Assembly (NCBI RefSeq): GCF_910592395.1
Contig: NC_088317.1
Span: 8,744,001 to 8,808,000 of the forward strand
Source: Lineus longissimus
Lineage: Eukaryota > Nemertea > Pilidiophora > Heteronemertea > Lineidae
Length of the DNA stretch: 64,000 bases
Direction of reading: 5' to 3'
In this document: in pieces, positions 30,627-41,340 of the stretch
Position numbering within the stretch: the stretch's first letter is position 1
How the letters are laid out: every line of letters begins with the position of its first letter
Position numbers and translations under genes: made by a program
Notes under the pieces: generated by a model
Told to the model about the DNA's origin: nothing
The model's database searches: none
The model's input: only the letters and a program-made list of their open reading frames with translations

Positions 30627-33119
30627 TAGTTCATTAATACCAAGGTCAACTCTTCTACGCTGTACATCTGGACCTAACAGAAATCCGAGGTGGACCTCCG
30701 ATTCCACTGCATATAACCTATTTCCGTCAAACATTATATTGTCTATTACGATATCTAATCCTTTGGCAAACACAATAAATTTACTTTTTTTCGCATTGAA
30801 TGTTATCTTGTAATCTAACGAGTATAATTTGGCAATTTTTAACATCCTTGTCAACGCCCAGATGGTGGGTGCCAGTATTATTACGTCGTCCGCATAGGCA
30901 AACACTCCGGCATAAACATAGCCTATGCGGCACCCCACTCCCGACTCCTGCATGCTCACCAGTAGGTGGTCTAAATACAGATTGAATAATATCGGTGACA
31001 ATACACCACCTTGCTTCACCTCATTTGTGGCGGTGAACGGATTTGATACGTAATCTGCCCACTTCACGCTAATCTATTGATTTGTATACATGCAAGCTAA
31101 AAACCTTGCTATCAATGGACATATTCCTCTATTAATCAGCTTTCGAAATAGCTTCACAAAGTTTACACAGTCAAAGGCCTTGCTTGCATCCAGGGTGACA
31201 CAATATACCGGAGATCCTCTATTGTTATAGTATCTTATGACCTCATTGACTACAGAGCTGCAATCTGCTGTCGATAAGTTATTTTTGAAACCGAACTGGG
31301 CGTCGCAAGACGCCAGTGCCTGGCTATGATTTCTGATAATGACATTGTCTAATATCTTCCCCAGAACGCTACTGAGAGATATACCGCGGTAGTTTTCTGA
31401 GGCGCTTAGGGATTTCCTACTGTCCTTAGGAATTGGAATTACCAAAGTTTTCAAGAAACCATTGGGGCAGTATCCATGTCGCACCATAGTGTTCAACAAG
31501 AGACCGATATATACCGAGAGCCTATCCCCTCCTTGGATGAAGTGGTCCGTAGAAAGACTCGGGATACTGTCCTGTTTACCACTATTTAGACATTTTAACG
31601 CTGCTTTAATGTCTTCGACATCTATGTTATGATTGCTATGACATAAACCTCTACAACATTTGTCCGCCACACCTTTGTCAATATCAGACTGCAGTTCCTC
31701 CATCTCATCTAGATTGTACAATACACTGTTATATAACGTTTTAAATTTTTCTGCCAAGAGGTTACCAACTTGTACATTTCCCACTTTATCATCCATCGTC
31801 TTTGGCAATTCGTTTGATTTGCCTCTTATTTTCTTGACTTCATTCCACACGTTTGTTTTACTCCCTAATTTGTTTGCCGAGACCCTATCTTGCTCCTTCT
31901 TGATTTGTCTGACCTCATAGTGATACAGCGCTCTTGTTCGACGTCTAATGTCTGCTACAACACCATTTCTAGGCCTGCCATTCTCTTCCCATATGGTGTG
32001 CCAGAAAATGGCTCGTTGTTTACCTTCATCGAGGGCGGGGTTCCACCCTGCTCTTCCATTCGGACGATTAGGATTAATTTTTGGTATTGAATCTTTGCCT
32101 GCCGATATGCACGCGTTTATCAGATCATCATGAAACGACTCAATATCGAACTTGTGATCCCCGCACGTATATCCCATGTCCTGACATCTAACTGCGTTCG
32201 GTATCACTATTTGCCTTAATTTGTCATTCAGTTTTTCCCGGTAATTATCAAGGTTATCAGGTGATGCTTTATCCCATTTTAACTTGATCGTATTGTTCAC
32301 CCTCTCTCCCCCTAAATGTACTTTCGGAGCTGGTAAATTGACAGAGATACGTAAACACGAATGGTCTGATAGGTTATAACCTTTATGTTCCACATCGTAT
32401 GCGCTTAACAAATCAAGTAGGCTTTCTGACATTAAGAAATGATCAATCAATGAACGATCACCATTGATTTTGCTTTCGAATGTATAATCCACTGTACTCA
32501 AATTGCTCATTTTGGCCAGTCTTAGATTTTCTGCTTGTAGGAATTGATTCAAGTGAATGGTATTTGGAGAATTAATCATTGTAACGTCAGTGTTAAAGTC
32601 CCCGCCGACCATAACATACCTCAAGTTATTGGTTTCGATCAAAGCCAAGATTTCTTGTAACACACCATTGTACTATCTAATATTCTCAGGCCCACCGCCG
32701 TCGGTTGGCATATACACATTTATCAGTAACAAATCAGATTCTAAACCGTCATAACTTAGTCGTGCGGCGCACAGCCTCTTTGAATTCCATACAGTTGGAG
32801 TTATTTTGGCTTCCATGTTAGAATTCCAAACGATCGCGGTACCACCGTATGGCCTGCCTCGTAGCAACTCACCATCATCCATACCCGATTGACCAAGAAC
32901 ACTGAAGTCGTTGCCAAGTTTTTGTGTCAATTTTGACATTTGCGCATTAAATAACCAATGTTCCTGTATCAGACAGAAATCACATGATGACATCATTTCT
33001 GTGATATAATCGGTACGCCCCGGTCCTAGCCCGTTACTACTAAATGATGCAAGTCGTAATGTCACAGCCATAATCACAGTTAATGCAATGTAAGAAACCA
33101 CGATAAACTTATTCGTCAT
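30627..33119 (-). pseudogene. CR1-like LINE ORF2: AP endonuclease and reverse transcriptase
   Basis: From Met 33119 the frame has an APE-type endonuclease (LINVYMPTDGG, VMVGGDFNTD, SLIDHFLM, NLSDHSCL) and then a reverse transcriptase (VIPIPKDSRKS, NYRGISLSSVLGKIL, FGFKNNLSTAD, TLDASKAFDCVN, KQGGVLSPILFNLYLDH and the catalytic FAYADDVII). Only two in-frame stops (TAG at 32673-32675 and TAG at 31074-31076) interrupt it, so it is fairly young. Its first codons overlap the end of ORF1b by 11 bp, as is common in this LINE class. Its C-terminal part was displaced to 27362-27934 by a transposon. Confidence 0.92.
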
Positions 33120-33888
33120 TCTGAGCGTTTTCTTTCGGCTTTACCTCCATGTTTCTACCTGGAGAGATATATTTCCGTACAAATACGCCTTCTGGCCACA
33201 AGTCATCATTGAACATATCTTTGAATTGTGAGACCGGTACTGTTAATTTGAATGATTTGAAGGTTGCTTCCTTATGTGAAACTTGACTGATATCTCTTAC
33301 TGTGAACCCGAGGTCACTTATATAAGTCTTTAGGTCACCCGTGTGGGTGCTGCTATCGACGCGGTAAACAAACGCGATTCTACTCGGCTCTTGCGCTCCT
33401 TTAAAACCACACCCCTCCTTTTTAGACTGTGATTTACCGACTATGACATTCTTCCGTCTCTGCTCCGCTCTTTGGTTTCTACGCTGTTGATATCTCTGAA
33501 GACGATAACTACCGCCCGATGAATTCGTTTCCTTTGAACAAACGCTCGTTCTATCTGATGACGCGTGACTTCCACGTAATCGCGATACATCCTGATTTGG
33601 TAATTTTAGAAACGACTTGTCAGAATCAGCAACGTTGTACGACCCCGTCCGGTCTCCACGGGCCCCCCGACCACGACCACGGCGGCCTCTTGTCATGTTT
33701 TGACCCGTAAATCCAATGCCCTTTGCCGCATTCGCAAACGACATCACTTCGCCATCGGTTGTACAACCGCCTCTGTTGTCCTCTGACGTTGGTATGGTAA
33801 TATCATCAGGCCAAAAAGGAGCAATGGTCAAGGCATCCCATCCTCCCTTGTTTGGTTTCACCGTGTTCGAATCTCCCCGTGCCTTCAT
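33109..33888 (-). CDS. LINE ORF1 second part (RNA-binding, RG-rich)
   Basis: A 259-residue frame with an Arg/Gly-rich stretch (RGRRGRGRGARGDRTG), a Gln/Arg-rich basic segment, and a C-terminal block (FKSFKLTVPVSQFKDMFNDD, then LWPEGVFVRKY) that is characteristic of ORF1 proteins of invertebrate CR1/L2-like LINEs. Such proteins bind the element's RNA. It overlaps the ORF2 start, suggesting coupled translation. It may be continuous with the preceding ORF (33905-34579) in the intact element, since the two are in different frames only 17 bp apart. Confidence 0.75.
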   Translation of the reverse strand: MKARGDSNTVKPNKGGWDALTIAPFWPDDITIPTSEDNRGGCTTDGEVMSFANAAKGIGFTGQNMTRGRRGRGRGARGDRTGSYNVADSDKSFLKLPNQDVSRLRGSHASSDRTSVCSKETNSSGGSYRLQRYQQRRNQRAEQRRKNVIVGKSQSKKEGCGFKGAQEPSRIAFVYRVDSSTHTGDLKTYISDLGFTVRDISQVSHKEATFKSFKLTVPVSQFKDMFNDDLWPEGVFVRKYISPGRNMEVKPKENAQNDE

Positions 33889-33904
33889 TTCAGATATTAT
33901 TGTT

Positions 33905-34579
33905 TTAATACCCGTTCTCGCTCATAATCGTCTCTAAGCGTTCCTGAATTCGGTCCGTCTTGACATCCACATCATTCACACGTTTAGCGATCGACATAGT
34001 GTTTATATCCTCTGGATGAATCCGTGGTATCTCGCCGAGTTGTAACGCTGATATTACGAACTCGGGCATGATCTCTCTCTGATCCAATTTACCTATAGCA
34101 CTTAGAATATCGACGACATTTGCTTCCTCAGCCGACCTCGTCGTCGAGGTTTGTCTCATCGTCTTTTTCCTTATAATGTTCACATCGCATTTGTCCCATA
34201 GTGCATGTTTTGCCTCAGTTATAGCGTCACCGTTAAATGTACCTATCACTACCTTTTTTATATTCTCAATCGATGCGGATTGCATTGCGTACACCACGTA
34301 TGCTAAAATGGCGTTATTAATAGTCACCTTGGTCGACCTGTTATCGGCATCTTTTTTGACATTCTCACCGTCAATATCCCCGTCATTTGACTGTCCTTTG
34401 GCCATTTTATGCTCCGGGCTAATCCCTTGAACTGGACTCAACATGTCCTGCTTTCTTTTATTGTTATCCTCATTCTCTGCGGTATTTCCAACCCTGTTTG
34501 GGGTCTTAAATCTGTCTAGCGTAACTTGTTTCTGCGAATTTGGCGTTCCGGTTAGTGCTTTCGTCTGTTCCTCTACCAT
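33905..34579 (-). CDS. LINE ORF1 first part
   Basis: A 224-residue frame with a charged N-terminus and a helical domain (ILAYVVYAMQSASIENIKKV, then GDAITEAKHALWDKC) followed by EEANVVDILSAIGKLDQREI. This arrangement is known to me from the first part of ORF1 in LINEs of sea urchins, amphioxus and molluscs. It is probably an oligomerisation or RNA-packaging domain. A single frame difference separates it from the RG-rich part. Confidence 0.7.
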   Translation of the reverse strand: MVEEQTKALTGTPNSQKQVTLDRFKTPNRVGNTAENEDNNKRKQDMLSPVQGISPEHKMAKGQSNDGDIDGENVKKDADNRSTKVTINNAILAYVVYAMQSASIENIKKVVIGTFNGDAITEAKHALWDKCDVNIIRKKTMRQTSTTRSAEEANVVDILSAIGKLDQREIMPEFVISALQLGEIPRIHPEDINTMSIAKRVNDVDVKTDRIQERLETIMSENGY

Positions 34580-35265
34580 GGTGCTGGTTCCTTACCGTCC
34601 GGACTTAAATGCATATCGAAGACACTATCAAAACACACAAAGTTCAGTCTTGCATCACAGATTGTGTGCCAAGTAGACTGCCTCAGGCAGAGGCCAATTA
34701 GGATTAGCACGGGTGACTAATCTGAGTAAACATAAGAATGAGAAAAATATTGGGCTGGGTGTACCATTCCTGTGGATGCATACCGATACACTGGATGTTG
34801 CCAGCATTGCAGTGAATAGAATTTTATGTCCCGGGGCTAATTCCAGAGTTCAAATTGGCTAATTTTAGACCCTCCGCTGGAGTAAATGCCCGGATGACGG
34901 CATGATCTTATCAAATAATTTTTTTCCCGCTTGTTCATTATACAGGGACTGTACATTTTCAAGCTTTACACTCTTTAACATCAACTCACAGTGAGATACC
35001 CCTTTAAATGATTTATCAGAAGGTTCTCAAGCGCCACCTATCGGAAGAAGTCCACAGCATTGTTAACATCAACTCCCGGTCAGAGACCCCTTCAAATGAT
35101 ACCGCCACCTACATTAAATTTATCGAGAAATCATGAATTTTGGCATTGAATGCATTTCTGAGATGGCCCCTTGGAACTTGGAACTTGGAACTTGGAACTT
35201 CATGGAACTTGGAACTCTGATTAGGGAGTCCCCTCAAATGATTCTGATACCACTAAAAAACTATT
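34580..35265. other. LINE 5'-UTR and non-coding spacer with short repeats
   Basis: The first ~100 bp are probably the LINE 5' leader. Two similar ~100-bp blocks around 34975 and 35065 share AACATCAACTC, GAGA/CCCC and AAATGAT motifs. At 35171-35215 a GGAACTT heptamer is repeated about six times. No gene is seen. Confidence 0.45.
35171..35215 (+). repeat. (TTGGAAC)n microsatellite
   Basis: The heptamer TTGGAAC is repeated in tandem four times, then interrupted by CATGGAAC and resumed once. Confidence 0.85.
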
Positions 35266-35269
35266 CAAA

Positions 35270-36506
35270 CAGATTGCGTCAGCAGTTGGAGTTTACCTTC
35301 ACTCGGGCTATCCACAAATCTACGCCAGTGAGTATCTCTGTCACAGGGGTGCTGATGTAGTTGACGTTTTATGTAACTGGTTACTCAGAATTGAAGAGAC
35401 GTTCTCAACTCTACTGAACTGCAACATTCCTCTCATCATGGCAGACGAAGATTTGGTGAGATATCCCCAAGAAACAAACTGCTACTACTGCAATACATTT
35501 TTAGGTGAGGAGAGAGTTCAAGATCACAATCACTACAATGGAAAATACAGAGGTGCTGCTCACAACGCTTGCAACTTGAACGAGAAGAAAGCCATGTTTG
35601 TCCCAGTGTTTTTTTCACAATCTCAGTAATTACGATTCTCACCTCTTCATCAGAGATTTGATGTCTAGGTCACACAAGAAACTGAAGCTTCTTGCTAAAA
35701 ACGCAGAATAGTACATTTCATTTGAGTTAGGTTGTTTTAAATTGTTAGACTCTTACAGATTCTTACAGTCTGGCTTGGACAACATCACCAGATCTATCAT
35801 GGAAGATGGTGACTTTAAGATAACAAGACAGTCTTACCCAAATCCTGACGATTTTAAACTATTGAGGAAGAAAGGATCGGTGCCTTATTCATTTTACACG
35901 TCACATGAAAGTTACAGTGTTACTCACTTAGAGAAGTCTATATTCTTTGATGAATTGAAGAATGAAATGGCGGATGATTCAGTTTACCTAAAATCCAAAG
36001 ACATATGGGATCATTTCAAGATCAGAAATCATGGCGAGTTCATCGACCTGTACCTCAAAACAGACGTTCTTTTGTTAGCTGATTTATTCGAGAAATTCAG
36101 GGACGTTAATTTAAACAATTTTCAGATCGATCCTTGTCACTGCTATTCAGCACCTGGCTTGACCTGGTTGGCCGGATTGAAACACACAGACATAAATCTC
36201 GAACTTCTTACCGATACCAATATTCTACTTACTTTTGAAAAGGCAATAAGAGGTGGAATTTCAGGTGTGATGGGAACAAGACATGTCAAGGCAGATGAAC
36301 ACCACAAACTACTCTACATAGACGCAAACAATCTGGGCTATGATGGAAAGTCAGCCTTACGGCAGTTTTCAAATGTTTGACGGTAATGATACCATGAACA
36401 AAGCAAACATACCTTATCAGAAGATCATGTCAATTCCTAAATACAGTAAAGTAGGATATCTTTTCGAAGTAGATTTGGCTTATCCAGAGGAAATCCAGAA
36501 GTATTA
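35270..36506 (+). pseudogene. Protein-primed type B DNA polymerase, N-terminal/exonuclease part
   Basis: A second locus of the Polinton/adintovirus-type PolB. Recognisable blocks are VGVYLHSGYPQIYASEYL, the Cys-His finger CYYCNTFLGEERVQDHNHYN (35500s) with GKYRGAAHNACN, the exonuclease-side FLQSGLDNITRSI, DLYLKTDVLLLADLFEKFRD, CHCYSAPGLTWLA, GGISGVMGTRHV and LLYIDANNL. The last corresponds to the first palm motif (YIDANNLYG), where a frameshift destroys the reading. Other breaks lie near 35628 and 35710. The copy ends at about 36506 (GYLFEVDLAYPEEIQKY) where a repeat complex interrupts it; the gene resumes at 39640. Confidence 0.88.
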
Positions 36507-36560
36507 AGGTAGCAGGAAGGGTTGGGCGTTTGTGTTTCCGAGTCTGAGGGGGTTGGTGTC

Positions 36561-36622
36561 TGTTGACTGTGCTTTAAGAGAGACTAGGCATGGCGCCAGT
36601 CTCTCTTAAAGCACAGTCAACA
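36561..36622. repeat. 25-bp inverted pair, with a second copy of one arm downstream
   Basis: TGTTGACTGTGCTTTAAGAG at 36561 pairs perfectly, over 25 bp in all, with 36598-36622; a 12-bp loop contains GGCATGGCGCC. The right arm plus flank (about 60 bp starting AGGCATGGCGCCAGTCTCTC) is found again at 36940-37000. Confidence 0.88.
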
Positions 36623-36858
36623 GGCATTTGGTCTCAGTATTTGGGTTTTGATTGCCATGACTGTACCCCTGTAAAAGTCAGAGGAGGAGAAGTTTGGAAT
36701 GATGAAAGCATTGAAGAAGAAGAAATGTTATTATTGAGGAAAGCAAAATTTATTATGAGACTAGAAGGCAGTGTCCTGACTTGATTATTTTGAAAATGGC
36801 GGTCTGAACACATTAAAAGGTGGAACATGGCATTTTATCGACTTTGAAGTGTTCCGCA

Positions 36859-38135
36859 GTTAAAGGGAGACTATAGGCAGCAGCTAGGTAGGCAAGATAA
36901 AGTCATACAAATTTGCCAATAGGGGTCAGTCATATCTCTAGGCATGGCGCCAGTCTCTCTTAAAGCACAGTCAACAGGCATTTGGTCTTAGTATTTGGGT
37001 AAGTACAGAATCAAGGCAGCTCAGAGAGCAATGATTGAACGATGCTGTGGACAAGTCCAAGGATACTGCATCAGTCACGACCAACTTCTCATCAGAAAGC
37101 GTCACCACCAGCATATTCAATGTTCAGTTCCAACCTGTACCAGTCCAATGCACGCCTGTCATGGTCAGCAGTGGTCAGCTTAGCGCGATATGGAACATTC
37201 TTCCGAAACTCAAGCGAGGGAAGTCTGCTCATTAGCCTATCTCGCGCACTGCTCCTTCTTGTCAAACATCGTAGTGAAATCGTGGTACAGTGGGGCGTCC
37301 TCGAGGATTGCAGCTGGTCGGACAGACGTGAGGTGGAATGTGGGCGGCTGCACTTCTTCGTTGATGTGCGATGGCAGATAGCACAGTTGTTGCGTTGCAT
37401 GACAGCTGAAAGTGAATGTGATATCATAGAACTGAGGCGTTTGCAATGATATTATAGGTGAAGTAGAAGGAAGGAGTGAAATGGGCCATCTTCCAGTGAC
37501 TAATATACAGAGTAAGGGCACTGGGTGTTGTTAGATTCAGCATTGAATGTATTCCTCGTACAAGCGTGAATAGTGTGGACATACAGTGAGAGGTGAGAGA
37601 CCCCTATTGACTACTTCTTGTAACTTTATCTTGGATATTATATTAGTATTGAACTTCTAGCCATGGAATATGAAGAAATTGAAGTTGTAGGCATGGAATA
37701 TGAAAAATTATTCAACGGTGAAAGACATTATTCCATGAGGCTTTGCCGTGATCGCAAAGGACGCGACGTGATTGGTTCACATGCTAATGAGGTATGATAA
37801 TGATAATTACCTCTATAATGCTACTTGGATAGCGACTGTGTCGTTGACTGCAACAGTGGTCAATGTCAATGTGTGCCTGTAATGTCAATGAAGTATGATG
37901 AGGTGATGACGATAGTGCAATTATTAAATATTGGCAAGATATCATACTGCAACATAGGTCTTGTTTTTGACAGATGACTGTGCGACATTCCCATTGGGTC
38001 TTGTTAGAGTCAGCGCTGCATGTATTCCTTGTACAAGCTTGAATAGTTGTGACGGACTTTGAGGGGTGAGAGACCCCTATCGGCTACTTCGTCTAACTTT
38101 ATCTTGCCTACCTAGCTGCTAGCAATTGTGCCCCT
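36859..38135. mobile_element. Foldback/MITE-like element with ~75-bp imperfect inverted ends
   Basis: The left end near 36859-36940 (CAGCAGCTAGGTAGGCAAGA, then TAAAGT and ATAGGGGTC) is matched in reverse complement at about 38055-38135 (TCTTGCCTACCTAGCTGCTA). A partial third copy of the end is at about 37588-37640. The inside has no transposase. Confidence 0.6.
37151..37283 (-). repeat. 133-bp block, copy 1, open on the minus strand
   Basis: Matches 39111-39243 in the same orientation with few differences. On the minus strand both copies keep an open frame containing RRSSARD-LMSRLPSLEF and KNVPYRAKL with mostly conservative changes. This might mark a former coding exon or transposon ORF. Family unknown. 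Confidence 0.6.
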
Positions 38136-39110
38136 TTATCAAGACTGAAACCCACTGTGCGGGGCTAAGAAATTACCTTTATAATCCTAGTTGGATAACC
38201 ACTGTGTAGATGATTTGAAGAGTGCTCTGTGGATGTGTGCCTGTAATGTCAATGAAAGTATGATGAGGTGATGACGATAGTGGAATGACGAAATATTGGA
38301 AAGAGATCTATTCCTAGAAGAACATATGTCCTGTTTTGACTAGGTGGCGCATTTTAGAATCAGCAGTGAGCACTGTGTGTAACATGGTGGAGGCAGCGGA
38401 GATAATAACTGTGTCGAAAGTATTGTTATAGGGCCTTCCCTAGGCCCATGGGGTTAAATTTACAATCCACGATTGAAAAGACGTAGTTTGATCGCATTCA
38501 ACTATAAATACATTGAACAGTTGTGTTCCTTTAGTCAACCGATGACCTTTTGTTGGGCCATGATCGGGGATTGTAAACTGTAAATGTATTATGGACTGGG
38601 AGACGGGGGAAACACAAGTGAAACTGAAATGGACCAAAACAAGTGATTTTGGGGCTTTGGTTTAGACGCATGCCCCACATGCACCATGCGGGATTATACG
38701 GTTCATGTGAACTTGTTGACATCTACATGATCTGGTGCTGTTATTGGTCATGGTACATGGTAGGCCTAATCATCATGGCTATATGTTTCAGGAAAAGCTC
38801 GGAGTAAAATGAACTGCCGATGAATAATGATGTTGTTCATGTTTACCATGTTTACTAGTACATAGCCATAGGGTATGCAGTGGCCAGTGCACTTTCTGCA
38901 CGTCGTCATGGTCATGTACGTGATACCTTGCATATTTTGTTTTTTGAATGCGCATGCTTTTTGGGCAAAATCACTTGTACTAACACTAATGAATAATGTC
39001 TTCTTATCCCTATGACTCCATACACAGTGAGGGCATTGTCCCATTCCCATCAAATGGTAACTTATTGTACCGTATTAGGGTGGAAGTTGGGGAGCAGATA
39101 CCTACCGTTG

Positions 39111-39243
39111 CACGCCTGTCATAATCAGTGGTGATGAGCTTAGCGCGATATGGAACATTCTTCAGAAACTCAAGCGAGGGAAGTCTGCTCATTAGCATAT
39201 CTCGCGCACTGCTCCTTCTTGTCAAACATCGTAGTGAAATCGT
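39111..39243 (-). repeat. 133-bp block, copy 2
   Basis: Second copy of the block at 37151-37283, with the same minus-strand open frame (MSRLPSLEFLKNVPYRAKL). It ends abruptly at 39243 next to a short GTCTGG hairpin. Confidence 0.6.
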
Positions 39244-39639
39244 AATGGAAAACGTCTGGCTTTGCGCCAGACGTTGAGACTAATAAGTGAAGAACTAATA
39301 GGTAAAGAACTTCTACTTGCGCGAGACTGCTCTGATAAAATTATCATTGCAGAGACTACGGTGACGTACACATATATTTTTTACAATCAAAAATGCCCTC
39401 AAAAGACGAAATGGAATGATTATTTTATTGATTTTTCCTACTATATGACTTCCAATTATCACTTTATACAAATAGATCGGCGTTAGGTCGCATGCTTTTC
39501 TTTCCTGGTGACACTATAAAGCAAAATAGTTGCAACCCCGTAAATGCGCTATAAGTCCAATAATAAGTGACGGTGACCCGTTATAAATGTTTCGCCAGCT
39601 TCGCTTTTTTGCCGCTACGCGGCGCGTTGGGCCCTTGCG

Positions 39640-39978
39640 TCAAGTTCAAGTCAAAGAACTTTCCATTCTGTCCAGAATCGCTTTTCATAGACGACGACGA
39701 ATTAAGCCCTTACCAGAAAGGGTTACTTGGTGACGAGAAGAGGTCAAGGGTAGAAAAATTGATCCTCACACAGAAGGACAAGACCAACTACATTGTGCAT
39801 TACAGACTTTTACAGTTTTACTTAAAGCAAGGAATGACACTAAAAAAGGTCCATTCTGTCATCAGTTTCAAACAATCAAAGTGGTTGAAATCATACATCG
39901 ACTTCAACACTAAAAAGAGGATGGCTTCTACTACTGATTTCGAGAAAGATTACTTCAAATTAATGAACAATGCTTCAT
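39640..39978 (+). pseudogene. Protein-primed PolB, middle part after the interruption
   Basis: Resumes the polymerase after the 3.1-kb interruption: FPFCPESLFIDDDELSPYQK, then NYIVHYRLLQFYLKQGMTLK, the block FKQSKWLKSYIDFNTKKR, and FEKDYFKLMNNAS. The last is the start of the conserved FEKDFFKLMNNSVFGKT motif in the polymerase fingers. It stops at 39976-39978, where gypsy-like gag sequence begins, so the palm motifs B and C and the C-terminus are lost. Confidence 0.9.
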
Positions 39979-40059
39979 AATTGTCTGTTTGATTGACACC
40001 CTTATTTTTTGTAATTCTGCCTTTTGTAATTACCCTGCAGTATCTTGGCTACAACCTTA

Positions 40060-40965
40060 TCAAGTGTTGAGGCAAAAGCTGTGCCTATTGCTTTCATGGC
40101 TTCTGCTTCAGAGGTACAGGTTATTTCGTCAGGAGTTTGTCAGTTTTCGGCTTTGTATGGTTTGCATAGGACTTGGGCTTTTGTGAATGTGCATGCGTCA
40201 CTCTCAGAGTTTCATCCTCGCTGTCCTCATGCTCTGAGTCAGACGACTCATCACGAACAGCCCGTACTGGACGTCGCGATTTTCTTGAGTCATTGTCTTC
40301 AGACTCGCGATTACGCTTCTTTGTCTCAACAAAGTTTACTACTTCGGCCACAGCCACATCAATATGGAGGGTTCTTGACAAACTCGACCTGTACTCTGGC
40401 CTGGTCATCACTGAGACCATCAAAGAATCGAGGTAACAAGTATTCATTCATTGGTGGAGTAATCCCTGGCTGGGTAGGCTTTATTGTACAGTCTTTTCAA
40501 TTCAGCGGCAAACTTTTCCACAGTTTCGCCAGGTTTCTGGTTTCTGTTTGAGAATCTAACCCCAAAGGTTTTGGACGATTCAACCTTGCAGAACCTGTTT
40601 TCTATCTCATTCACCAAGGTTGTATAATTGCCCCTAGTCTGCTGTGACAGTTGCCCAAAGACAAAATCGCCAGCCTGGCCTTGTAATTTCGGCAAGAGTT
40701 CATACAGGTTGTCAGCATCTGACCACCTACAATGTCTCGCCATATCTTGAAATATATTGTACCAAACGTGCCATTTTTCGGTGTCGGTGCCCGTGAACGG
40801 TGGAAGTCTAGGCCTGTGGGACTGCTTGACACTTCTAGAACTACTGTGACTGAACAACGAATGTAGCAATAAGAATGAGGTGAAGCAGTGTGAGGTATAA
40901 GGAGTCTGGTCCAAAGTAATTAAATGTATTCCCCAAGGTGTCTTTAAGACAGCTAATTGCCCCAA
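40060..40965 (-). pseudogene. Gypsy-like retrotransposon gag fragment
   Basis: The minus-strand frame from about 40830 has the capsid-like block LPPFTGTDTEKWHVWYNIFQ, then LLPKLQGQAGDFVFGQLS, RFCKVESSKTFGVRFSNRNQ and GETVEKFAAELKRLYNKAY. This is the gag capsid region of Ty3/gypsy-type elements. Frame changes at about 40445 and 40380 lead into a Ser/Asp/Glu-rich part (SSDSEHEDSEDE). Protease and RT are not found nearby. It points the same way as the candidate host gene exons upstream (41133-45063), but its breaks suggest a dead retroelement. Confidence 0.75.
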
Positions 40966-41132
40966 GCAAGATGGTCACCCAGAAAACCCAAATATTACTG
41001 GAAACCATGCACCCAAGCTAAGGAATAGTAAAGAGAGTAACCCCAGCTAAACCATTATCCTCACAATATGTATTTAATTTTGTCTTCCAACATATGTATA
41101 TTAGTGAAAAACTTCAAGTAATAGTATCATAC
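40966..41132. other. Short spacer or intron sequence
   Basis: AT-rich, no gene recognised. It lies between the gag remnant and the third predicted exon of the candidate host gene. Confidence 0.4.
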
Positions 41133-41192
41133 CTGTGGAATTTGAGCGTCAGGTTTTTGGGGTATCTGCTCATCTGGTTGATCTTCTTGATC
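41133..41192 (-). CDS. Candidate host gene, exon 3 (Gln/Pro/Asp-rich)
   Basis: A 60-bp exon predicted from a good acceptor (ACCATAG) just upstream and a donor (CACAG followed by GTATGA) just downstream on the minus strand. It is in phase 0 on both sides, matching the exons at 42562-42666 and 44581-45063. It encodes a hydrophilic 20-residue stretch (DQEDQPDEQIP start). It shows no domain of its own. Confidence 0.45.
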
Positions 41193-41340
41193 CTATGGTA
41201 AGAAATTAACTTTTATAACGAATGCATGAATGTGTAAAACTTCGTAGATTGAATACAAGGGATTTATAAATAATTACTTTGTGAATTTAATCATTTATTT
41301 TTTGGTTTTAAATAAAGTAATGAGGTTAGTATCACATATT
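41193..41340. other. Intron sequence left of the minisatellite element
   Basis: AT-rich sequence between exon 3 and the inserted element at 41341. No feature is seen. Confidence 0.4.

Larger units (their letters stand above)
36507..39639. repeat. ~3.1-kb repeat complex interrupting the PolB fragment
   Basis: Composite of foldback repeats with no recognised transposase. It includes the hairpin at 36561-36622, a TIR element at 36859-38135, a 133-bp block present twice (37151-37283 and 39111-39243), and a terminal part (39244-39639) with a short hairpin GTCTGGCTTTGCGCCAGAC and a GC-rich end. The two PolB halves on either side fit together without much missing coding sequence. The whole complex is therefore one insertion, or several stacked ones. 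Confidence 0.65.

Noticed and set aside
40045-40551. 168-codon plus-strand open frame
   Set aside because: It is antisense to the gypsy-like gag frames, which have clear family motifs.
40444-41192. Splicing of the CXC-like gene into the gag frame (acceptor near 40821)
   Set aside because: The phase fits, but the acceptor is weak and the gag frame is broken twice just downstream, so a dead gypsy-like element is more likely than a domesticated fusion gene.
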